From Oscillospiraceae bacterium (lineage in GTDB: Bacteria; Bacillota; Clostridia; Oscillospirales; Ruminococcaceae), in contig CAAGDT010000065.1 of the NCBI GenBank assembly GCA_900768675.1, positions 1 through 8,917 of the forward strand: a stretch of 8,917 nucleotides of DNA. Reading direction: 5' to 3'. Shown in pieces: positions 1-5,428 of the stretch. A model generated the notes under the pieces. That model was not told where the DNA came from. It saw nothing but the letters and a program-made list of their open reading frames with translations, and did no database searches. Within the stretch, counting starts at the first letter, position 1, and each line of letters opens with the position of its first letter. The translations under genes were made by a program, and so were the position numbers.

Positions 1-13
1 ATTTTTCAAAAGC

Positions 14-877
14 TTAAATATCGTCCTTCTTGTAAGCCTCGTTTTCGTCCCAAAGGGCTTCAAGGCGGGTTAAGGTCGTTTCAAGCTGAGCGCTGCAGCG
101 CATGCCAACTGCCGCAATAATAGCGTTAATAAGGCTTAAGGGAGCAACAAGGCTGTCTGCATAGCTTACCATATCGCTTTTTGCAAGCAAAAGCTCGTCA
201 GCATATTCAGCCAGCGGGGAAGCGGGGGAGTCTGTGATTGAAATTATATTCGCGCCGCATTTTTTAGCGTAGGCGGTTGCATTAAGGGCATTTTTGGAGT
301 AGCGAGGGAAGGAAATTGAGATAAAAACGTCGTCCTTGCTGAGATGTATCAGCTGTTGGAGAATACCGCTGGTATTAATGGGCTGAACGTTTACAACGTT
401 GTTGAAGGCAAGGTGCAGATAGTTGTCAAGAAAACGGGCGAGAATATTACTGCTCATAGCGCCGAAAATATAAATGCTCCTTGCGTTGAAAATAACGTCG
501 ATTGCCTTCTGGAAATCCTCCTCGGATACGTTTTCGAGAGTGGTGCGGATACGCTCCATATCCTGGCTTAAAACGTTTTTCAGAAGATTAGCTCCGTTGA
601 AGCGGTCATTTGCGATATCAAGGCGCTGGAGAGTCGTAAGACGGTTGCGGCTGTAGTTCTGGAGAGCCCTCTGCATTTCGGGGTAGCCCTCAAAGCCCAT
701 TTCAATGGCAAATCTCACAACTGTGCTTTCGCTTACGTTTACTGCCGCGCCAAGCTTTGCCGCTGTCATAAAGGCAGCTTTCTCGTAATGCTCGATTATG
801 TAATTGGCAAGATAGCGCTGGCTTTTTGAAAAATCGGACATTCTGCTTTCAATTTTTGCAAGAAGACTGTCAGACAT
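14..877 (-). CDS. RpiR/MurR-family transcriptional regulator (HTH + SIS domains)
   Basis: A complete 287-residue protein of the usual length for this family, which controls sugar, amino-sugar and sugar-acid genes in response to a phosphorylated sugar. Residues 1-77 form the N-terminal helix-turn-helix domain, with a recognition region around 41-57 (KLGAAVNVSESTVVRF) followed by the typical GFEGYPEMQ. Residues about 122-255 form a SIS sugar-phosphate-binding domain: GAMSSNILA at 139-147 is the phosphate-binding loop, and ISFPRYSKNAL at 188-198 and ITDSPASPLAEYAD at 214-227 are typical SIS strands and turns. The ATG at 877 has an AGAAAGG ribosome binding site 9 nt upstream. The gene is divergent from cdaA, so it may regulate itself, cdaA, or genes beyond the left edge. 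The ligand cannot be told from the sequence. The family call is firm; the target is unknown. Confidence 0.93.
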   Translation of the reverse strand: MSDSLLAKIESRMSDFSKSQRYLANYIIEHYEKAAFMTAAKLGAAVNVSESTVVRFAIEMGFEGYPEMQRALQNYSRNRLTTLQRLDIANDRFNGANLLKNVLSQDMERIRTTLENVSEEDFQKAIDVIFNARSIYIFGAMSSNILARFLDNYLHLAFNNVVNVQPINTSGILQQLIHLSKDDVFISISFPRYSKNALNATAYAKKCGANIISITDSPASPLAEYADELLLAKSDMVSYADSLVAPLSLINAIIAAVGMRCSAQLETTLTRLEALWDENEAYKKDDI

Positions 878-913
878 ATTATCAGACCTTTCTTTTTTAT
901 CTTTGTCTATTGC

Positions 914-942
914 ATTATACTACTAAAAAACTAAAAAATCAA
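914..942 (-). promoter_or_regulatory. Promoter of the RpiR-family regulator gene
   Basis: On the minus strand, TTGATT (942-937) and a perfect TATAAT (919-914) are 17 bp apart. Transcription would begin near 907, leaving a leader of about 30 nt before the ATG at 877. This is a good sigma-A type match judged by eye. Confidence 0.75.
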
Positions 943-951
943 GCTAAAAAA

Positions 952-1034
952 TGAAATTTCAGCAATTAAAAAATTCTTTTTTGAAATTTTGTCATATTTT
1001 TTCTCCAAAATGTCATTAACTACTTGAAATTTCT
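952..1034. repeat. Three TGAAATTT repeats in the divergent promoter region; possible operators
   Basis: TGAAATTT occurs at 952-959, 982-989 and 1025-1032, all in the same orientation. The first copy is part of the perfect 10-bp palindrome TGAAATTTCA (952-961). The second reads TGAAATTTTG and the third TGAAATTTCT. The third overlaps the -35 box of cdaA; the first lies about 10 bp upstream of the regulator's -35 box. RpiR-family proteins bind AT-rich palindromes, so these could be autoregulatory operators. That role is inferred, and the gap is very AT-rich, which raises the chance of coincidence. Confidence 0.4.
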
Positions 1035-1051
1035 GAAAAATGTGATAAAAT
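1024..1051 (+). promoter_or_regulatory. Promoter of the cdaA-cdaR operon
   Basis: TTGAAA (1024-1029) and TAAAAT (1046-1051) are 16 bp apart, and a TG at 1043-1044 makes an extended -10 (TGATAAAAT). Transcription would start near 1058. That places the upstream TTG at 1056 at or before the transcript start, which supports the TTG at 1089 as the real cdaA start. Confidence 0.7.
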
Positions 1052-1070
1052 ATTATTGTTATATTTTTTT

Positions 1071-1081
1071 AGGAGCAGGTG
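1071..1081 (+). promoter_or_regulatory. Ribosome binding site deciding the cdaA start
   Basis: AGGAGCAGGTG carries two Shine-Dalgarno-like stretches. AGGTG (1077-1081) matches the 3' part of the consensus AGGAGGTGATC and lies 7 nt before the TTG at 1089. AGGAG (1071-1075) lies 13 nt before it. No comparable site precedes the TTG at 1056. Confidence 0.6.
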
Positions 1082-1088
1082 CAGGGCT

Positions 1089-1979
1089 TTGATATATTAT
1101 CTTATTGACATCTGGGACGCGCTGGTGAACGTTGTGCGCTCCATTACATTTATAGATGTGCTGGATATGGTTTTTCTGGCAGTCATACTTTACTGGGTTA
1201 TTAAGCTTGTCCGTGAAACAAGAGCGGAACAGCTTATAAAGGGACTTCTTGTTTTTGCCGTATTCCTTTTTATACTTAATCAATTTGAGTTCAAGGCGAT
1301 GCGTGTTATCGGCGATATGGTAGTAAACGTAGGACTTCTCGCCTTTATTATAATGTTCCAGCCTGAGCTTCGCCGAGCTCTTGAAAAGGTTGGACGTTCC
1401 CGTGTTGTTAAGCCTATTTCCTTTTTTGAGCAGGCGCTTCCCGTTGACCTCAACCGTGATACAATTGCTGCTGAGCAGATTGTGCTTGCCTGCGAAAAGC
1501 TTTCGAGAACCGCAACAGGCGCTCTTATCGTAATTGAGCGTCAGACAAAGCTTGGCGAGCAGATTGAAACAGGTACTATTCTTAATGCAATTCCCAGCGA
1601 GGAGCTTTTCAGAAATATTTTCTTCCCGAATACCCCGCTACACGACGGCGCAGTAATTATCCGTGACGGAATGATTTACGCCGCAGGCTGCTTCCTGCCC
1701 AAACCGCAAAAGGAAGAGCTTATAAATAAGGAGCTTGGCTCCCGCCACCGTGCGGCAATAGGTATGAGCGAGGTTTCGGACGCTATTGTAATTATAGTTT
1801 CAGAGGAAACCGGTATTATTTCAATTGCAGAAAACGGAGTGCTTGAGCGTGGATTTGACCGTGAAAAGCTTATGGCGCATCTGAAATCACGGCTGTTTCC
1901 CGACAATACCGAAAGCAAGACCCGCAGGGAAAAGCAGTCCCGCAAAATCAAAAAGAAGGAAGGCGGGGCAGGCAAATGA
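1089..1979 (+). CDS. cdaA: Membrane-bound diadenylate cyclase CdaA (c-di-AMP synthase)
   Basis: CdaA joins two ATP molecules into the second messenger c-di-AMP, which controls potassium and osmolyte uptake and cell-wall balance in Firmicutes. With the TTG start the protein has 296 residues, slightly longer than the roughly 270-residue B. subtilis enzyme. Three membrane helices lie at about 22-40, 50-66 and 73-90, followed by a cytoplasmic DAC (DisA_N) domain. The catalytic DGA motif is at 186-188 (TPLHDGAVI) and the RHR motif at 219-221 (GSRHRAAIG), so the active site appears intact. The last 20 or so residues form a Lys/Arg-rich tail, which accounts for the extra length and could be a flexible or anionic-surface-binding segment. 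The gene overlaps cdaR by 4 nt (ATGA), implying translational coupling. The start is the uncertain part; the identity is secure. Confidence 0.95.
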   Translation: MIYYLIDIWDALVNVVRSITFIDVLDMVFLAVILYWVIKLVRETRAEQLIKGLLVFAVFLFILNQFEFKAMRVIGDMVVNVGLLAFIIMFQPELRRALEKVGRSRVVKPISFFEQALPVDLNRDTIAAEQIVLACEKLSRTATGALIVIERQTKLGEQIETGTILNAIPSEELFRNIFFPNTPLHDGAVIIRDGMIYAAGCFLPKPQKEELINKELGSRHRAAIGMSEVSDAIVIIVSEETGIISIAENGVLERGFDREKLMAHLKSRLFPDNTESKTRREKQSRKIKKKEGGAGK

Positions 1980-3274
1980 AGAACTTTTTTAAGAATTTTG
2001 CAAGAAACTTCGTAAAGAATATTAAAACCATAATTCAGGCGGTAGTTTTCTCCGTTATAATATGGTTTGTTATTTCAATTCAGATTTTCCCGAATATTGC
2101 CCTTCACGTTTCGGGAATTGAGCTTGTTTACGAGCCTACCTCGTTAATGAAAGAAGAAAATCTCCAGATTACTTCCGTTGATACTGAAACCGTAACAATT
2201 CAGATTCAGGGTAAGCGTTATACTATAAGTGAGCTTACAAGCGAGGATTTTGTTGCAAGACTTGACCTTTCGGGCATTTACGATTCCGGCGAATATGTGG
2301 TAAACGTTATCGTTGCTCCTGCGGACGCAGGAACAGACTGTGAGATAATTACAAAGGCTCTTACAGCAAAAATCAAGGTTGTAAAGATAGTTACAAAGGA
2401 AATAGAGGTTGTTCCCGATATTTCCTCGGTAAGAATAGCTGATGAAATGCAGGTCGAAGGCGACGTTACCGTAACTCCCTCCTCTGTTATGGTTACAGGC
2501 GAGGAAAAGCTTGTCAATTCAATTGCAAGAATTGAAGCAAAGGCTGTCTGTGACGACCAGCTTGACCAGACAGCGGAGGTTCCCGCTTCTCTCCAGTTTT
2601 TCAGCTCAGCAGGCGCAAAAATGGTAAATCCCGCTGTTGCGACCGACAACTCCTCCTTTACGGTAAATGTTCCTGTCTATAAGGTAAAGACGCTGCCCGT
2701 AAAGGTTAAGTTTACAAATTGCCCCATAAACTTCAACATTGACGAGCTGAAATATGATATGTCGATAAATGAGCTTACAATTGCTTCTCCCGACAGCTCA
2801 ATCGACAATCTGAACGCAATAGACATAGGTGAAATCTCATTAAGCGCTCTTACCTTAAAGGATTTGCAGGGCGGCGTGGCTCTTCCGGTTAAGCTTCCCG
2901 ACGGCTATAAGAATATTTCCGGCAACAAGACTATAACCGTTTCCTTCCCCGACAGCGACAGCTACGGACAGCTTGGATTTACAGCCCTTGCCGAAAATAT
3001 TACAATAATAAATGCACCCGTAAATTACGAGGTAAAGGTTCTTACAAACGAACTTAATGTAAATGTTGTTGGTCTTTCCTCTTATATTCAGGAGCTTACC
3101 TCTGCGGATATCTATGCAACGGTAAATCTTCTTGGAGTTGAGCTTTACGAGGGAACGAAGACTGTTTCCGCAACAATCAGACTTACGGGAACAAGGGTAA
3201 AAGGCTGGGTTACAGGCGAGGAATACAAGGTTGAGCTTCTTGTAACTCCTGTAACAGAAAATACAACCGAATAG
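1976..3274 (+). CDS. cdaR: CdaR, YbbR-repeat membrane regulator of CdaA
   Basis: CdaR proteins are anchored by one N-terminal helix, expose YbbR repeats outside the membrane and modulate CdaA activity. Here a basic N-terminus (KNFFKNFARNFVKNIK) leads into a single membrane helix at about 18-36. About four YbbR repeats follow, roughly at 46-137, 138-234, 236-324 and 334-424, which is near the usual number. The second contains the recognisable VTPSSVMVTGEEKLVNSI segment (166-183), where the family commonly has 'P..V.V.G....+..I'. There is no catalytic motif, as expected for a regulatory protein. The length (432 residues) suits the family. The ATG lies within the end of cdaA, and a hairpin terminator begins 6 nt after the stop. 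In Bacilli glmM usually follows; here it does not. Confidence 0.92.
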   Translation: MKNFFKNFARNFVKNIKTIIQAVVFSVIIWFVISIQIFPNIALHVSGIELVYEPTSLMKEENLQITSVDTETVTIQIQGKRYTISELTSEDFVARLDLSGIYDSGEYVVNVIVAPADAGTDCEIITKALTAKIKVVKIVTKEIEVVPDISSVRIADEMQVEGDVTVTPSSVMVTGEEKLVNSIARIEAKAVCDDQLDQTAEVPASLQFFSSAGAKMVNPAVATDNSSFTVNVPVYKVKTLPVKVKFTNCPINFNIDELKYDMSINELTIASPDSSIDNLNAIDIGEISLSALTLKDLQGGVALPVKLPDGYKNISGNKTITVSFPDSDSYGQLGFTALAENITIINAPVNYEVKVLTNELNVNVVGLSSYIQELTSADIYATVNLLGVELYEGTKTVSATIRLTGTRVKGWVTGEEYKVELLVTPVTENTTE

Positions 3275-3280
3275 TATAGC

Positions 3281-3315
3281 TGCGGTTCTGCACATTCAGC
3301 AGAGCCGCATTTATA
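3281..3315 (+). terminator. Terminator of the cdaA-cdaR operon
   Basis: An 11-bp stem, TGCGGTTCTGC (3281-3291) with GCAGAGCCGCA (3299-3309), includes one G-U pair and has a 7-nt loop. It is followed by a short, interrupted T run (TTTATAT). The stem is strong but the T tract is weak, so some read-through is possible. Confidence 0.7.
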
Positions 3316-3389
3316 TATGGGCAATACCGCCGTTGTCGAAAACAACAAAAAATCCTCTCTATTATGCTTTAATCTATTCAAAATAACAA

Positions 3390-3418
3390 TTGCAAAAGCT
3401 GTCGTATTAAGGTATAAT
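3390..3418 (+). promoter_or_regulatory. Promoter of the xpt / transporter unit
   Basis: TTGCAA (3390-3395) and a perfect TATAAT (3413-3418) are exactly 17 bp apart. Transcription should start near 3425, giving a leader of about 35 nt before the xpt ATG. That is too short for a purine riboswitch. The rest of the 3310-3459 gap holds only a small hairpin (GTTGT/ACAAC, 3332-3346) of no clear role. Confidence 0.8.
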
Positions 3419-3459
3419 TATGCTATATTATTTAATTGCCGCCGAAAGGAAAGGTAAAA

Positions 3460-4035
3460 ATGGAGCTGCTTAAGGAAAGAATAAGAAAAGACGGAGTTGT
3501 TAAAGAGGGGAATGTTCTGAAGGTTGACAGCTTCCTTAATCACCAGATTGACGTTAAGCTTTATAAGGAAATCGGAAGGGAATTCCGCAGGCGCTTCGAC
3601 GGGCTCGGAGTCAACAAAATCCTTACAATTGAAGCTTCGGGAATAGGTATTGCCTGCGTTACAGCAGAAGAATTCGATTTCTGTCCCGTTGTTTTCGCAA
3701 AAAAGACGGAAAGCAAGAACCTTGACGGCGAGCTTTACACAACAAAGATTACCTCCTTTACCAAGGGCAGGGTTTATGATGTAATCGTGTCCAGAAAGTT
3801 TATCGGAAAAGGCGATAAGGTACTTATAATAGATGATTTTCTTGCAAACGGCTGTGCGCTTCTCGGTCTGATTGATATTGTGGAGAAATCTGGAGCTGAG
3901 CTTGTTGGTGCAGGAATTGTTATTGAAAAGGGCTTCCAGCAGGGCGGAAAAATTATCCGTGAGAAGGGAATAAAGCTTGAAAGCCTTGCGGTTATTGATT
4001 CAATGGACGTAAACAGCGGAGTTATTTTCGGATAA
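3460..4035 (+). CDS. xpt: Xanthine phosphoribosyltransferase
   Basis: This cytoplasmic enzyme transfers phosphoribose from PRPP to xanthine, giving XMP, which feeds GMP synthesis; some members also accept guanine. The protein has 191 residues against 194 in B. subtilis Xpt. The N-terminal family signature LKVDSFLNHQID is at 20-31. The segment IEASGIGIA (57-65) matches the first base-binding loop. The PRPP-binding motif VLIIDDFLANGCA is at 121-133, with the paired acidic residues D125 and D126. The ATG at 3460 is chosen because AAAGGAAAGG ends 5 nt before it; an upstream in-frame TTG at 3436 lacks such a site. It is the first gene of a unit followed by a purine-type importer, consistent with salvage of imported bases. 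Identity is well supported; xanthine rather than guanine preference comes from family resemblance. Confidence 0.93.
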   Translation: MELLKERIRKDGVVKEGNVLKVDSFLNHQIDVKLYKEIGREFRRRFDGLGVNKILTIEASGIGIACVTAEEFDFCPVVFAKKTESKNLDGELYTTKITSFTKGRVYDVIVSRKFIGKGDKVLIIDDFLANGCALLGLIDIVEKSGAELVGAGIVIEKGFQQGGKIIREKGIKLESLAVIDSMDVNSGVIFG

Positions 4036-4051
4036 CCCGTTGAAATATAAT

Positions 4052-4093
4052 GGCGTTCAAAAAGGACGCCTCGGAAAATCTCTGGTTTTCCGG
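4052..4093 (+). other. Two tandem hairpins between xpt and the binding-protein gene
   Basis: Hairpin one is GGCGTTC (4052-4058) with GGACGCC (4064-4070): 7 bp including one wobble pair, with an AAAAA loop. Hairpin two is CGGAAAA (4072-4078) with TTTTCCG (4086-4092): 7 perfect bp with a 7-nt loop. They are directly adjacent, and neither is followed by a T tract, so they do not look like a simple terminator. They end about 10 nt before the next ribosome binding site. A role in protecting the downstream mRNA or in RNA processing is possible but inferred. Confidence 0.5.
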
Positions 4094-4117
4094 AACAAAC
4101 AAAAAAGGAGTACAGAA

Positions 4118-5296
4118 ATGAATTTCAAGAAATTAGTATCGGCTCTTGCTTCCGCAGCAATGCTCTTAACCTTTGCTTCCTGCGGAAATCAGACTGCTCC
4201 CGCAGCAGACGGCGGCAATTCCGCAGCAGGAATTGCTAAGGACAAGATTAAGGTAGGCGTTATCCACATCGGCGACCCCGCTGACGGTTCAGGCTATTCC
4301 TACACCCACGACCTTGGTATTCAGGGTATGCAGAAGAACCTCGGTCTTTCCGACAGCCAGATTGTCCGCAAGATTAACGTAAGTGACGGAGATACAGCTG
4401 CAACAAAGACAGCAATCGAGGACTGTATCGCAGAAGGCTGCAACATTATTTTCGGCACAAGCTACGGCTACATGGACACAATGGAAACTCTTGCGGCTGA
4501 ATATCCCGAGGTATACTTCTCCCACGGAACAGGCTACAAGTCCAATGACAAGAACTTCAACAACTACTTCGGAAGAATTTATCAGGCTCGTTACCTTTCC
4601 GGTATTGCAGCAGGCTTAAAGACAACCTCAAACAAAATCGGCTACGTTTCCGCTTACGGTACAGAGCTTGCTGAAACCTGCAGCGGTATCAATGCATTTA
4701 CTCTTGGCGTTCAGGCGGTTAACCCCGACGCTACCGTTTATGTAAAGACTCTTTCTTCCTGGTACGACCCTGCTAACGAAACTGCTTATGCAGAAGCTCT
4801 TATCGAGATGGGCTGCGATGTAATTGCACAGCACTGCGATACCGCTAACCCCCAGGTTGCTGCTCAGAATGCAGGCGTATTCGGCTGCGGATACAACTCC
4901 GATATGACCGCCCAGGCTCCCGACGCACACCTTGTTGCAACAATCTGGAACTGGGATGTTTACTATACCGCTGCTGTACAGGCTGTTATCGACGGCAAGT
5001 GGGCTGAACTCGGAAACTACTATGCAGGTATTGAGGTTGGTCTTGTAGGCGTTTCTGCTGTTACAAAGAACTGCGCTGAGAATACTCAGAAATACATCGA
5101 CGCTGTTACAGAGCTTATGAAGAGCGGCGAATGGGACGTATTCAGCGGCGTAGCACTTTCCTTTGACGCTGACGGAAATATCGTTAAGACAGATTCTCCT
5201 CTTACCGATAACACTGGCGCAGCTGTTGCTCCCGTTGATGACGGTGTAATCAAGGGTTCAATGAACTACTTTGTTAAGGGCGTTGAGCTTGCATAA
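4118..5296 (+). CDS. BMP-family ABC transporter substrate-binding lipoprotein (likely purine nucleoside/base)
   Basis: A 392-residue extracellular solute-binding protein of the BMP/PnrA/Med family. The N-terminus is a lipoprotein signal: KK at 4-5, a hydrophobic stretch to 20, then FASC with Cys22 as the lipidation site. A low-complexity Ala/Gly linker (about 26-40) leads into the binding domain, which begins KIKVGVIHIGDPADGSGYSY (43-62), a family hallmark. Further family-like segments are IIFGTSYGYMD (110-120), KIGYVSAYG (173-181), and IAQHCDTANPQVAAQNAG (236-253). Related proteins bind purine nucleosides or bases, and the xpt neighbour fits this. The ATG at 4118 is preceded by AAAAAAGGAG at good spacing; an upstream in-frame ATG at 4040 would destroy the signal peptide. 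C-ending codons (AAC, TAC, GAC) are more frequent than in neighbouring genes, suggesting high expression. The exact ligand cannot be read from sequence. Confidence 0.9.
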   Translation: MNFKKLVSALASAAMLLTFASCGNQTAPAADGGNSAAGIAKDKIKVGVIHIGDPADGSGYSYTHDLGIQGMQKNLGLSDSQIVRKINVSDGDTAATKTAIEDCIAEGCNIIFGTSYGYMDTMETLAAEYPEVYFSHGTGYKSNDKNFNNYFGRIYQARYLSGIAAGLKTTSNKIGYVSAYGTELAETCSGINAFTLGVQAVNPDATVYVKTLSSWYDPANETAYAEALIEMGCDVIAQHCDTANPQVAAQNAGVFGCGYNSDMTAQAPDAHLVATIWNWDVYYTAAVQAVIDGKWAELGNYYAGIEVGLVGVSAVTKNCAENTQKYIDAVTELMKSGEWDVFSGVALSFDADGNIVKTDSPLTDNTGAAVAPVDDGVIKGSMNYFVKGVELA

Positions 5297-5310
5297 TCAT
5301 TAAAGCTTAG

Positions 5311-5331
5311 GGTGCGGAGCTTTTCCGCACC
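5311..5331 (+). other. Stable hairpin after the binding-protein gene
   Basis: GGTGCGGA (5311-5318) pairs perfectly with TCCGCACC (5324-5331) around a 5-nt loop. It starts 14 nt after the stop codon and has no T tract of its own. It probably protects the upstream mRNA from 3' exonucleases, or works together with the following terminator; that role is inferred. Confidence 0.6.
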
Positions 5332-5336
5332 TCCGG

Positions 5337-5390
5337 GAAAGCACCTTTACCTTTAGGCAAGGGTGTTTTCTTGGTTTTTTGTTTTGTTTT
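5337..5390 (+). terminator. Intra-operon terminator/attenuator between binding protein and transporter genes
   Basis: A 12-bp stem, GAAAGCACCTTT (5337-5348) with AAGGGTGTTTTC (5359-5370), has two G-U pairs and a 10-nt loop. It is followed by a T-rich run (TTGGTTTTTTGTTTTGTTTT). This looks like an intrinsic terminator. The genes on both sides encode parts of one transporter, so partial read-through is the likely design. It would yield abundant binding protein and less membrane complex. Confidence 0.75.
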
Positions 5391-5428
5391 CTGGCAGTAA
5401 TCAATAATAAAATTACAGGGGTGATTGT

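Noticed and set aside
990..1016. Direct repeat TGTCAT at 990-995 and 1011-1016, 21 bp apart.
   Set aside because: Two copies of a 6-mer with two-turn spacing are suggestive, but there is no palindrome and no link to a known operator.
1056..1088. Upstream TTG (1056) as the cdaA start, adding 11 residues.
   Set aside because: It lies at or before the predicted transcript start (about 1058) and has no ribosome binding site. The TTG at 1089 follows AGGTG at 7 nt and gives a normal CdaA N-terminus.
3436..3459. TTG at 3436 as the xpt start.
   Set aside because: It has no ribosome binding site, and its codons would include the AAAGGAAAGG site that serves the ATG at 3460. Family length also fits the ATG.
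4046..4051. TATAAT just before the hairpins, as an internal promoter for the binding-protein gene.
   Set aside because: There is no acceptable -35 box 16-18 bp upstream and no extended -10 TG, and a start there would cut into the first hairpin.
4040..4117. Upstream ATG (4040) as the lipoprotein start.
   Set aside because: It adds 26 mostly polar and basic residues before a clear signal peptide, runs through two hairpins, and lacks the AAAAAAGGAG site that precedes 4118.
5384..5413. TTGTTT - 18 bp - TAAAAT as a promoter for the fused transporter gene.
   Set aside because: The -35 matches only three of six bases and lies inside the T-rich terminator tail, so it is likely chance. It remains a weak alternative.
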